Assembly (NCBI GenBank): GCA_964429675.1
Contig: CAYSDF010000032.1
Location: 1-10,945 of the forward strand
DNA from: GWA2-44-9 sp964429675
Lineage (GTDB): Bacteria; Patescibacteriota; Minisyncoccia; 2-02-FULL-40-12; GWA2-44-9
Length of the DNA: 10,945 nucleotides
Direction of reading: 5' to 3'
Of this stretch, positions 6,057-10,945 are shown one piece after another. The stretch's first letter is position 1, and each line of letters opens with the position of its first letter. The notes below the pieces were generated by a model that was not told where the DNA came from, searched no databases, and was given only the letters and a program-made list of their open reading frames with translations. Both the position numbers and the translations under genes were made by a program.

Positions 6057-6085
6057 TTGAAAGAATATCAATTTACTGGTAGAAT
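6057..6085 (+). promoter_or_regulatory. Promoter of rpmB
   Basis: TTGAAA (6057-6062), a 17-nt spacer and TAGAAT (6080-6085) give a start near 6092 and a leader of about 32 nt. The -35 lies two bases from the GTG of the divergent peptidase gene. Confidence 0.65.
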
Positions 6086-6123
6086 GTAAACCGCAAACAA
6101 ATTTAAGATTATTATTCAATTTT

Positions 6124-6309
6124 ATGGCTACAAGATGTTCTAATTGCGGTAAGAAACCAATCATGGTCACCACCAGAGTACTTTTGCGTGGTCATTATAA
6201 TCCTACTAACCGCTCAAAGCGCTACCCCAACCTCCAATGGACTAAGATGGACGGTAAAAGAGTTAAAATCTGCACTGACTGCATAAAAACCCTCCATAAA
6301 GCCAGGTAG
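6124..6309 (+). CDS. rpmB: Ribosomal protein L28 (bL28), zinc-ribbon type
   Basis: This 61-residue large-subunit protein reads MATRCSNCGKKPIMV, then RSKRYPNLQW (30-39), and KICTDCIKTLHKA near the end. The two Cys pairs (CSNC 5-8 and CTDC 50-53) would bind one zinc, as in the Cys-containing L28 class. Length is normal for the family, and KRxxPNLQ is the diagnostic core. The ATG has no Shine-Dalgarno. It is a single-gene unit: its promoter precedes it, and a folded three-stem element covers its stop codon and 3' UTR. It is not next to rpmG or other ribosomal genes here. Confidence 0.92.
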   Translation: MATRCSNCGKKPIMVTTRVLLRGHYNPTNRSKRYPNLQWTKMDGKRVKICTDCIKTLHKAR

Positions 6310-6376
6310 TAGAAGTTCGAGCTGCCTCCGGCCAGCAATTTATAGAATAAATTGAATCTCGAATTTTCACTACCTG
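6303..6376 (+). terminator. Three-stem folded element over the rpmB stop codon
   Basis: Outer arms of 20 nt (6303-6322, CCAGGTAGT..TTCGAG; 6357-6376, CTCGAA..ACTACCTGG) match at 17 of 20 positions. They enclose GCTG..CAGC (6321-6336) and a perfect 8-bp hairpin CAATTTAT/ATAAATTG (6336-6354). No U run follows, so it is probably a 3'-end stability element or a decayed repeat rather than a classical terminator. Confidence 0.4.
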
Positions 6377-6390
6377 GAAGGCTAAATAAA

Positions 6391-6556
6391 ATAGAACTTT
6401 CTCGCTTGGGCCATTATAATAAGTAATGGCCGACAAGCCCTGAAGGGTTAGGCCAATTTCTTCGTTAAAATCTCCGCCTGGTTCTCACCATAGTTGACTA
6501 TGGCTCGACCCAGTACTCGATTTTGCCTCGAACTTGGCCTAACGCGTAAGTTCTAT
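6391..6556. repeat. Long imperfect palindrome before and into the next gene
   Basis: Nested complementary blocks are centred on TTGA (6494-6497): CCATAG/CTATGG, AAAATC/GATTTT, GTTAGGCCAA (6448-6457) with TTGGCCTAAC, and outer AGAACTT..CGC with GCGTAAGTTCT. A side hairpin with 8-bp arms GGCCATTA/TAATGGCC lies at 6409-6431. The right half covers the first codons of the following gene, so it may be a decayed MITE or a regulatory fold. Confidence 0.5.
6392..6420 (+). promoter_or_regulatory. Possible promoter for the gene at 6500
   Basis: A perfect -10 TATAAT lies at 6415-6420; the -35 position at 17-nt spacing is TAGAAC (6392-6397), a poor match. The -10 lies inside the side hairpin of the palindrome. 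Weak support. Confidence 0.3.
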
Positions 6557-7534
6557 ACAAACAAGTTGGCGAGAGAATCTATACCAACTCAAAAAGGTTC
6601 AGTAGTAGAGAAAATATCAATAGACGAAGAGCGGGCTTTTGAATTACTAGTACCTAGGCATAAAGCTAGTGCTATTAAGATGGATGACTTCAAGGATATA
6701 TATGGCGAAGCAGAGGTAGAACGGGACAAATTAAACGTTGAGACTAAAAAGGCCAGAATAAAGGAGCAGGGCAGTCCCCCGCTGAAAAGAGCGCAGATAC
6801 TTGAGGCATTATTAGCCGAACAAATCGAATTAAGCGATTGGTTCGGACCAAATACAATGACTTTAGTACCGGCAGAATACGATGATCTTTATAATGGCAT
6901 AGATACGGCAGTAGAACTTCAAAACGAGGAGGGCGGATTCGATTACATGGCCATGGGCATAGATGTAACCTCATCTCCCGATGCAATCAAAACTAAGCTA
7001 GCGAGAATAAAAGAGCACATCATTAAAGGAGACCTGACCCAGATGAAATATTTTGCTTCAGAAAAGAATACATCGAGAAAACCTGGCCCTGAGGAAAAAA
7101 TGCCTCAATTGATAATCGGTGCCGAAGTTAAAACTATTACAGAGTTATCAGAATTATGGTTGGCCGTAAACAAAGCCAGATTAACCAATAAAGACATGGG
7201 GCCTATTTCAGAAGAAACAGCTCTGGGCATAAAAGAAAGGCTAAGAAATGCAAAGAAAAAATTAGCCGAACACAGAGTCCAGGTATTGATTCTTGAGGAA
7301 ATAGAAAAGCAGCTTGTTGCATTCAGTAAATTCGCCAACATGCATGGCAAACTTGAAATATCGAGAAAATATCATGAACTTCTTAAACTAGTAAGAGAAA
7401 TTTTGAAGGACAAAGAAATTTCCGATGAAGATCAAGAGAAAAACGATGAAGACGGAGTATCTAATGCCCTGATTGATGCCTTAGATGAATTTGATGGCTC
7501 AGGCTATGACCTTGACCTAGACTGGCCACATTAA
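6500..7534 (+). CDS. Acidic protein of unknown function, 344 residues
   Basis: I do not recognise a named family, though the pattern resembles a conserved hypothetical protein of Parcubacteria. It is soluble, highly charged and mostly helical, with no signal peptide or membrane segment. Blocks that look conserved are KRAQILEALLAEQIELSDWFG (97-117, amphipathic helix then WFG), EYDDLYNGIDTAVEL (126-140), MGIDVTSS (152-159), MKYFASE (182-188), PQLIIGAE (202-209) and QVLILEEIEKQL (261-272). The C-terminus is very acidic (DEDQEKNDEDG, then DEFDGSGYDLDLDWPH). The spaced D-D..GxD..GID pattern could be read as a degenerate nuclease fold, but no ExK triad is visible. The start is uncertain: the ATG at 6500 lies in a long palindrome, so a TTG at 6566 or the ATG at 6680 are alternatives. 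The coding nature after about 6600 is clear. Confidence 0.82.
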   Translation: MARPSTRFCLELGLTRKFYTNKLARESIPTQKGSVVEKISIDEERAFELLVPRHKASAIKMDDFKDIYGEAEVERDKLNVETKKARIKEQGSPPLKRAQILEALLAEQIELSDWFGPNTMTLVPAEYDDLYNGIDTAVELQNEEGGFDYMAMGIDVTSSPDAIKTKLARIKEHIIKGDLTQMKYFASEKNTSRKPGPEEKMPQLIIGAEVKTITELSELWLAVNKARLTNKDMGPISEETALGIKERLRNAKKKLAEHRVQVLILEEIEKQLVAFSKFANMHGKLEISRKYHELLKLVREILKDKEISDEDQEKNDEDGVSNALIDALDEFDGSGYDLDLDWPH

Positions 7535-7553
7535 AAATCGGGCTGTCGGATAA

Positions 7554-7573
7554 CCTGCCTGCCGGCAGGCAGG
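7554..7573. repeat. 20-bp perfect palindrome, copy 1
   Basis: CCTGCCTGCCGGCAGGCAGG is fully self-complementary and sits between the A-A and T-G-G of the D loop of the broken tRNA copy. An identical copy lies at 7933-7952. From memory, this sequence recurs in Patescibacteria genomes (its translation contains LPAGR). Confidence 0.9.
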
Positions 7574-7583
7574 TGGTAGTCCG

Positions 7584-7678
7584 GAGGCGATTCCAGGGAC
7601 GGCTACAGCGATTCCGACTGGAGTTCCTCCAACCGGAACCTTCGCTGAGTAAGCACGTCCCTAAAACCTTCGCCTTTA
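7584..7678 (+). ncRNA. 95-nt rod-like RNA fold inserted in the tRNA copy
   Basis: Successive complementary blocks pair end to end: AGGCGA (7585-7590) with TCGCCT (7670-7675), GGGACG with CGTCCC, AGCGA with TCGCT, TTCCG with CGGAA, and an apical TGGAG-TTC-CTCCA. The whole insert therefore folds into one long hairpin with internal loops. It matches no RNA family I recognise. Whether it is transcribed is unknown. Confidence 0.4.
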
Positions 7679-7689
7679 TACCCTTGGGG

Positions 7690-7715
7690 GTTCGAGTAAA
7701 AGTCTTTACTCGAAC
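7690..7715 (+). repeat. 11-bp perfect hairpin upstream of the intact tRNA
   Basis: GTTCGAGTAAA (7690-7700), loop AGTC, TTTACTCGAAC (7705-7715). It directly follows the TACCCTTGGGG anticodon piece of the broken copy and is followed by an AT-rich tract with a TATAAT (7733-7738) that may be the -10 for the tRNA. Confidence 0.6.
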
Positions 7716-7732
7716 GGGAATTTTAAAAAATT

Positions 7733-7738
7733 TATAAT
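7733..7738 (+). promoter_or_regulatory. Possible -10 element for the tRNA-Pro gene
   Basis: A perfect TATAAT in an AT-rich run, 21 nt before the first tRNA base, gives a predicted start near 7745. No recognisable -35 lies 16-18 nt upstream (the hairpin 7690-7715 occupies that place). Confidence 0.35.
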
Positions 7739-7759
7739 TTTTGTCATTGCCCTCATTGT

Positions 7760-7830
7760 CGGGCTGTCGGATAATGGTAGTCCGTACCCTTGGGGTGGGT
7801 ATAGCCCGAGTTCGATTCTCGGCAGCCCGA
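7760..7830 (+). tRNA. tRNA-Pro (anticodon GGG)
   Basis: A complete 71-nt cloverleaf. Acceptor CGGGCTG pairs with CAGCCCG (7823-7829), starting with the C1-G72 pair typical of bacterial tRNA-Pro and ending with discriminator A73. The D arm is GGAT/GTCC with loop AATGGTA. The anticodon stem TACCC/GGGTA has loop TTGGGGT, placing GGG at 7792-7794 with G37 after it. The variable region is TAGC, and the T arm is CCGAG-TTCGATT-CTCGG. CCA is not encoded. C at position 9 is less usual. The flanks CATTGT and ACAATG, then ATTGCCC and GGGCAAT, continue the acceptor helix to about 20 bp, which is abnormal for a pre-tRNA. It reads CCC and CCU proline codons if functional. Confidence 0.85.
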
Positions 7831-7910
7831 CAATGTGGGCAATCAAAATTCACGCTCGGAGAAGGTTCCCGTGCTTTAGCCGGGAATCTCTGTAGGAGGG
7901 TATAGCCCGA

Positions 7911-7926
7911 TTCGCCAGCTGGCGAA
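7911..7926. repeat. 16-bp perfect palindrome
   Basis: TTCGCCAGCTGGCGAA is exactly self-complementary and replaces G-T-T at the T-stem/T-loop border of the broken tRNA copy. Confidence 0.85.
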
Positions 7927-7932
7927 CGATTC

Positions 7933-7952
7933 CCTGCCTGCCGGCAGGCAGG
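7933..7952. repeat. 20-bp perfect palindrome, copy 2
   Basis: Identical in all 20 positions to 7554-7573. It lies between CGATTC and TCGGCAG, that is within the 3' side of the T stem of the broken tRNA copy. Confidence 0.9.
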
Positions 7953-8017
7953 TCGGCAGTTGAGGACCGAAGGCGACGAAATGCCAAAGGCAGTAGCCGT
8001 GGTGCCCGACAGTCAGA

Positions 8018-8051
8018 AACTAAAATCACGCCAATCGGCGTGATTTTAGTT
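8018..8051 (+). terminator. Strong terminator-like hairpin after the tRNA block
   Basis: Perfect 15-bp stem (8018-8032 with 8037-8051) and loop AATC. The descending arm ends GATTTTAGTT, so U-rich bases are in the stem itself; since the stem is symmetrical it may act in both directions. It marks the end of the tRNA/repeat block. Confidence 0.6.
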
Positions 8052-8363
8052 AGACCCTACCTTTGCATCAAGTCTTCAGCTAAGTGTGAGGCCGTTTTAA
8101 AGCCTCATAGTGGGTGTCCGCATAGTAGCTCATCGGAAACCCAGCTCCACTTTTCACGTTTAATGATAACCCTCAGAAAAAATATGAACTACCTAGCTAA
8201 CGTTTACATAAAAAAACACAAAAAGTGGGACTGGGCCTCGCCAGAACTACAGAATATAAGACTCCCGGAAGAGACAATTTGTTCTAAAGCTTGTAAACAA
8301 AAGAAGAGCCTACCCTTATTATAAATTTTCAATTACTAATTTACAATTTCCGACTGTTTACAA
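8052..8363. other. Gene-poor stretch with hairpins and a doubtful 46-codon frame
   Basis: There is no confident gene here. Visible structures are TGAGGC/GCCTCA around a 9-nt loop (near 8090-8108), a TGGGTGTCCG/CGGAAACCCA stem with one mismatch (8110-8143), and an inverted repeat CCCAG..CCACTTTT (8140-8154) against AAAAGTGGGACTGGG (8221-8235). A plus-strand frame from ATG 8184 to 8324 would give a Lys-rich 46-residue peptide with KKWDWASPELQNIR, without a Shine-Dalgarno or promoter; it could be the remnant of a lost gene. No clear terminator for ndk is visible on the minus strand. Confidence 0.4.
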
Positions 8364-8879
8364 CTATTCCCCGAGAGTAAACTTAGTATAACCAGGCTTG
8401 TGGGTGAAGAGTTCTTCAGGCTTAAACCAAACACTTATTTCAGCCTCAGCTTCTTCTGGCGAAGTAGATGCATGAATTAAGTTTATAATTGGTATATTTT
8501 TAGAATCGGCATAACCGAAAGAAACATGGGTAAAATCGCCTCGAATAGTTCCCGGCGCAGAAGCTTTAGGTTCCGTCACGCCTACAAGCTTTCTAACTAT
8601 GCCTATTATTTCAATCCCCTCAAAGACAACAGCTATTATAGGGCCTGACGTTAACATCTCTATCATCATATTTCTAACCTTTTCACCCCTCCTTCGAGTG
8701 ATGTCTTCTGTATAATGCTTCATAGCCGTATCTTTATCTGATACTAGCATTTTCATACCTACCATCTTCGCCCCGACACGCTCAAAACGATGGATTATTT
8801 CTCCAACTATTCCCCTATCCACAGCATCTGGCTTCAATAAAACCAGGGTTCTCTCTAATTTAACTTTTGTTTGTTCCAT
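8364..8879 (-). CDS. ndk: Nucleoside diphosphate kinase
   Basis: A cytosolic enzyme that moves the gamma phosphate of ATP to other NDPs through a phosphohistidine. RTLVLLKPDAV (10-20) has the nucleotide-binding Lys, GTIRGDF (110-116) is the conserved binding loop, and NLIHAS (133-138) holds the catalytic His136 (usually NxxHGSD; here HASTSPEEAEAEI). TSGPIIAVVFEG (78-89) is the usual core strand. At 171 residues it is about 20-30 longer than typical, from the MEQTKVKLE start, the ITRRRGEKVRNM segment (60-71) and the C-terminal tail WFKPEELFTHKPGYTKFTLGE. The promoter -10 ends 8 nt before the ATG, so the mRNA is probably leaderless. The gene upstream is closed off by a terminator, so ndk appears to be its own unit. 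Confidence 0.96.
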   Translation of the reverse strand: MEQTKVKLERTLVLLKPDAVDRGIVGEIIHRFERVGAKMVGMKMLVSDKDTAMKHYTEDITRRRGEKVRNMMIEMLTSGPIIAVVFEGIEIIGIVRKLVGVTEPKASAPGTIRGDFTHVSFGYADSKNIPIINLIHASTSPEEAEAEISVWFKPEELFTHKPGYTKFTLGE

Positions 8880-8887
8880 ATTTAAAT

Positions 8888-8916
8888 ATTTTAATACTTT
8901 ATTTCCTAACTTTCAA
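8888..8916 (-). promoter_or_regulatory. Promoter of ndk, predicted leaderless
   Basis: TTGAAA (8916-8911), a 17-nt spacer and TAAAAT (8893-8888). The ATG begins at 8879, so a start 6-8 nt below the -10 falls at or within a few bases of the initiation codon. Confidence 0.65.
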
Positions 8917-8933
8917 GACGACAAGGAATCCCA

Positions 8934-8963
8934 TAAAATAAAAACCCAGCTTTTTAAGCGGGG
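8934..8963 (-). terminator. Intrinsic terminator of the secreted-protein gene
   Basis: On the minus strand CCC, GCTT, loop AAA, AAGC, GGG (one C-T mismatch; 8963-8945) is followed by TTTTTATTTTA. It starts 4 nt after the stop codon at 8967 and insulates ndk from read-through. Confidence 0.75.
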
Positions 8964-8966
8964 TGA

Positions 8967-9740
8967 TTAATTACAGGCCGAGACAATCTGGGCAGGACTG
9001 TCGAATTTGCCGGTTGCATCGTTATAAATAAATGAGCTATTCCATTCATAACAATTAATCGGTTTAGCAAAATCTATCTTATCATGAGGCACTTTATCGG
9101 GAATGTCTTTGATTCTATATATGCAGGTCTTGAACTGCAATGAAATATTATAAGCAGTGTCTCTAACATAAAAAGCGCTGCCGGGATGATCGACTATATA
9201 AAGCTGGGGAATCTTCGGCTTCTTCTGACCATAATACATCTCGGTATCAGTAGAGAAAGAATTGGGTACCGTATTCCATCTGTACCCATAAAGCCTGGAT
9301 TTTTTCGGAATGCTGGAATATACGGGATCATCGTCATAAGAATCTATGGTCCAATCTTTAAAATTAAATTCTATTGCGCCATTATCCCTGGGATATATGA
9401 TATCATGAAATGTCTCCATCTTTTGACCTACTCTGCGCATAGTGAAGTCGCATCCCTTAATAAACTGAACAAAGGCATATTTCTCAAGATTTTTAACTGA
9501 ATTTGTCTCGTATCTAGCAAAGAATCTTCTGCCATAACTATAATCCCCATCTATGGCTACCTTGTAATCTTCGACAAAATACTCAACCTTTTTGAGATCG
9601 CAGGTTTTCGATATCTTGCATTCATCATTTGAGAAGACACTCTCCTGGTGACTTAGTATCGTGACCTTTGAATCCTGGGCATGGACTAGATTTGTAGACA
9701 TAATTGCCACTAAACTAACTAGGATCGGCCTTATGTGCAT
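8967..9740 (-). CDS. Secreted six-cysteine protein of unknown function
   Basis: This 257-residue product has an N-terminal signal peptide: MHIRPILVSLVAIMSTNLVHA with predicted cleavage after Ala21, then QDSKVTIL. The mature chain is rich in Tyr, Phe and Asp and looks beta-rich; it has exactly six Cys (41, 47, 97, 206, 230, 256), which could make three disulfides outside the membrane. It ends in SACN with no membrane anchor, lipobox or sortase signal. I recognise no domain. The start is supported by AAGGA 8 nt upstream, the clearest Shine-Dalgarno in the window. It lies 68 nt below comEC on the same strand and ends at a terminator, so the two may be cotranscribed; a link to DNA uptake or cell-surface contact is speculation from position only. 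Confidence 0.85.
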   Translation of the reverse strand: MHIRPILVSLVAIMSTNLVHAQDSKVTILSHQESVFSNDECKISKTCDLKKVEYFVEDYKVAIDGDYSYGRRFFARYETNSVKNLEKYAFVQFIKGCDFTMRRVGQKMETFHDIIYPRDNGAIEFNFKDWTIDSYDDDPVYSSIPKKSRLYGYRWNTVPNSFSTDTEMYYGQKKPKIPQLYIVDHPGSAFYVRDTAYNISLQFKTCIYRIKDIPDKVPHDKIDFAKPINCYEWNSSFIYNDATGKFDSPAQIVSACN

Positions 9741-9748
9741 AACAATAT

Positions 9749-9753
9749 TCCTT
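9749..9753 (-). promoter_or_regulatory. Shine-Dalgarno of the secreted-protein gene
   Basis: AAGGA preceded by A's (minus strand), 8 nt before the ATG at 9740. The other starts in the window lack such a site, so this decides the start and hints that the gene is under a different translation regime. Confidence 0.6.
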
Positions 9754-9808
9754 TTTCAAAGTGTCTGAAACTAGTATTAACACATACTGATCGAAAACAA
9801 AAGCTAGG

Positions 9809-10945
9809 TTAAGCTTCTTTATTATCTACCTTGGAATTTTTGCTATTGAATCCATAAAGCATAATGAAAATTATTAGATATATTCCAAGCATAATTGGCC
9901 AGTCAATCGAGATAGAGACAGAAGAATAATTAAAAGAGGCTAGATATTCCACAACTTTGATTTGATAGGCACTTATTGCCCAAGCGATAAAACCAAATAA
10001 CTGACCGATGGGAGCAAAGATCATTCCGCTTGTACCCGCCACAAATCCGGCTAACATAGCATATGGTACGAACGGCAGTATTAAAATATTTGTTGGCAAA
10101 GAAACTAGCGAAAGGGATTTGAAATAATAAACTAACAGCGGAGCAACTATGAGCTGCGCCGATGAAGTCATTAGAATTATTTCTTTTAATCCGCCTAATT
10201 TAGGTATTTTCCTAAGTTTGTAATCCAACAAAGGATACAGATAGACCAGTCCCAGCACAGCTAAAAAAGAGAGCTGAAAACCGACATCAAAAATCAGAAC
10301 GAAAGGATTGGTATATATCATTATCGCCCCAGTCAAGATAACGGAATTCCTGACATCATAGAGACGACCGTAGCCGGAGGCAAACAACAATACAAGACCC
10401 ATAATTGCCGCCCTGACCACAGACGAGGAAGACCCCGTCAAAATCGTAAATAGAATGATCACCACGACCGAAATCCAGAAAGCCACTTTTCGCCTGACAA
10501 ACAAAACCAATATCATTAAAACTACATCCGAGATCACCATAATATTATATCCTGATATGGCGAGAATATGGGTCGTACTGGTTTTATTAAAAGCCTGCTT
10601 TAAATCATCGGGAATATTCTGGCGAGTGCCAAGCAAAATACCGTTTATATAGGCCGCATTAGGATCAGGTATTGATCTATTTACGGCTTCCTGAAAAGTT
10701 TCTTTTACCAAAAATATCTTCCTATAAATACTAATTTTAGATTTTTCAAGAAAACCAAGATCTAAATCAGTTATATTCCTATAAATCTTAGGGAAAGGCA
10801 CAGTCATTCTTATCCCGTCCTTCTTCAGATAAGTAATGTAGTCAAAATCACTGAAGTTCTGAGGTTTTTTAAGAGTTCCGGCGATGGCCAGGTGATCGCC
10901 AAAATTATATCTTTCAGAAGTATCGGTGGTCACCAAGACCTTCTC
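9809..10945 (-). CDS. comEC: ComEC/Rec2-type DNA uptake channel, 5'-truncated by the window
   Basis: The frame is open to the right edge, giving 378 visible residues. The first ~80 (VLVTTDTSERYNFGDHLAIA, then LKKPQNFSDFDYITYLKKDG) are the end of the extracytoplasmic OB-like DUF4131 domain. IPDPNAAYINGILLGTRQNI and LKQAFNKTSTTHILAISGYN (the THxLAISG block) open the Competence domain, followed by about seven hydrophobic segments to LGIYLIIFIMLYGF. ComEC carries single-stranded DNA across the inner membrane during natural uptake, which in these reduced bacteria may also serve nucleotide scavenging. The protein stops soon after the last membrane helix: the metallo-beta-lactamase-like C-terminal domain of long ComEC proteins is absent, and no such gene follows in this window. 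GTG at 10936 is not the true start, as homology continues upstream. Confidence 0.92.
   Translation of the reverse strand, partial: EKVLVTTDTSERYNFGDHLAIAGTLKKPQNFSDFDYITYLKKDGIRMTVPFPKIYRNITDLDLGFLEKSKISIYRKIFLVKETFQEAVNRSIPDPNAAYINGILLGTRQNIPDDLKQAFNKTSTTHILAISGYNIMVISDVVLMILVLFVRRKVAFWISVVVIILFTILTGSSSSVVRAAIMGLVLLFASGYGRLYDVRNSVILTGAIMIYTNPFVLIFDVGFQLSFLAVLGLVYLYPLLDYKLRKIPKLGGLKEIILMTSSAQLIVAPLLVYYFKSLSLVSLPTNILILPFVPYAMLAGFVAGTSGMIFAPIGQLFGFIAWAISAYQIKVVEYLASFNYSSVSISIDWPIMLGIYLIIFIMLYGFNSKNSKVDNKEA

Larger units (their letters stand above)
7539..8011 (+). pseudogene. Second tRNA-Pro(GGG) copy split into seven ordered pieces by six inserts
   Basis: Pieces identical to the intact tRNA-Pro occur in order: 7539-7553 (nt 1-15 of the gene), 7574-7583 (16-25), 7679-7689 (26-36), 7898-7910 (38-50), 7927-7932 (54-59), 7953-7959 (60-66) and 8005-8011 (67-73, CCCGACA). 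Only one base after the anticodon and three in the T stem/loop are missing. The inserts are a 20-bp palindrome in the D loop, a 95-nt fold before the anticodon stem, a 208-nt block (containing the intact tRNA gene) after canonical position 37, a 16-bp palindrome in the T loop, the same 20-bp palindrome in the T stem and a 45-nt segment in the acceptor strand. It cannot act as a normal tRNA as it stands; origin unknown. Confidence 0.75.

Noticed and set aside
7461..7853. 130-residue minus-strand open frame
   Set aside because: It is read across the tRNA gene and its repeats in antisense; composition follows the palindromes (LPAGR) and no protein family fits.
7539..8011. tmRNA, RNase P RNA or SRP RNA
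   Set aside because: The conserved cores of these RNAs (tRNA-Ala-like ends with G-U pair, GAGGAAAGTCC, GGTCAGGTCCGGAAGG) are absent; the repeats match tRNA-Pro instead.
7539..8011. CRISPR array
   Set aside because: The two 20-bp repeats are perfect palindromes only twice present, 359 bp apart, without regular spacers or cas genes.
8040..8324. 94-codon plus-strand frame as a gene
   Set aside because: It begins inside the terminator hairpin, lacks initiation signals, and its first half has no protein-like pattern. Only a shorter frame from 8184 is mentioned, as doubtful.

Overview
The window looks like chromosomal DNA of a reduced bacterium, most probably of the Candidate Phyla Radiation (Patescibacteria, Parcubacteria-like). 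The pointers are an S12 with extra residues between its PAL and KRGVC blocks, a 61-residue Cys-pair L28, an EF-Tu with non-standard switch residues, a near absence of Shine-Dalgarno sequences, AT-rich consensus sigma-70-type promoters, and short perfect GC-rich palindromes that I associate from memory with these genomes. The assignment is inference; no 16S or marker-tree evidence is available here.

Positions 1-5431 (minus strand) are a str-type translation operon read right to left: a strong promoter (5402-5431), a 250-nt folded leader, rpsL, rpsG, fusA, a small antitoxin-like protein of unknown role, tuf with its own promoter, and the first 37 codons of rpsJ. The operon has unusual RNA architecture: adjoining helices in the rpsL leader that reach the start codon, a hairpin motif shared by the leader and the rpsG-fusA gap, a 125-bp inverted-repeat element that ends on the start codon of the small gene, and a 15-bp hairpin just before rpsJ.

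Positions 5432-6309 hold a divergent pair: a GTG-started site-2-protease-like membrane metallopeptidase (minus) and rpmB/L28 (plus). Positions 6304-6560 contain three successive folded or palindromic segments that run into the start of a 345-residue acidic protein of unknown function (6500-7534).

Positions 7539-8011 are the most unusual part. An intact tRNA-Pro(GGG) gene (7760-7830) sits inside a second copy of the same tRNA, whose pieces occur in order and with 100% identity but are separated by six inserts, most of them self-complementary: two identical 20-bp palindromes, a 16-bp palindrome, a 95-nt rod-like fold, a 208-nt block that holds the intact tRNA, and a 45-nt segment. The block ends at a strong 15-bp terminator-like hairpin (8018-8051).

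Positions 8052-10945 hold a gene-poor stretch with hairpins, then three minus-strand genes: a 5'-truncated ComEC-type DNA-uptake channel, a secreted six-cysteine protein of unknown function with the only clear Shine-Dalgarno in the window, a terminator, and ndk, whose promoter lies so close to its ATG that the mRNA is probably leaderless.
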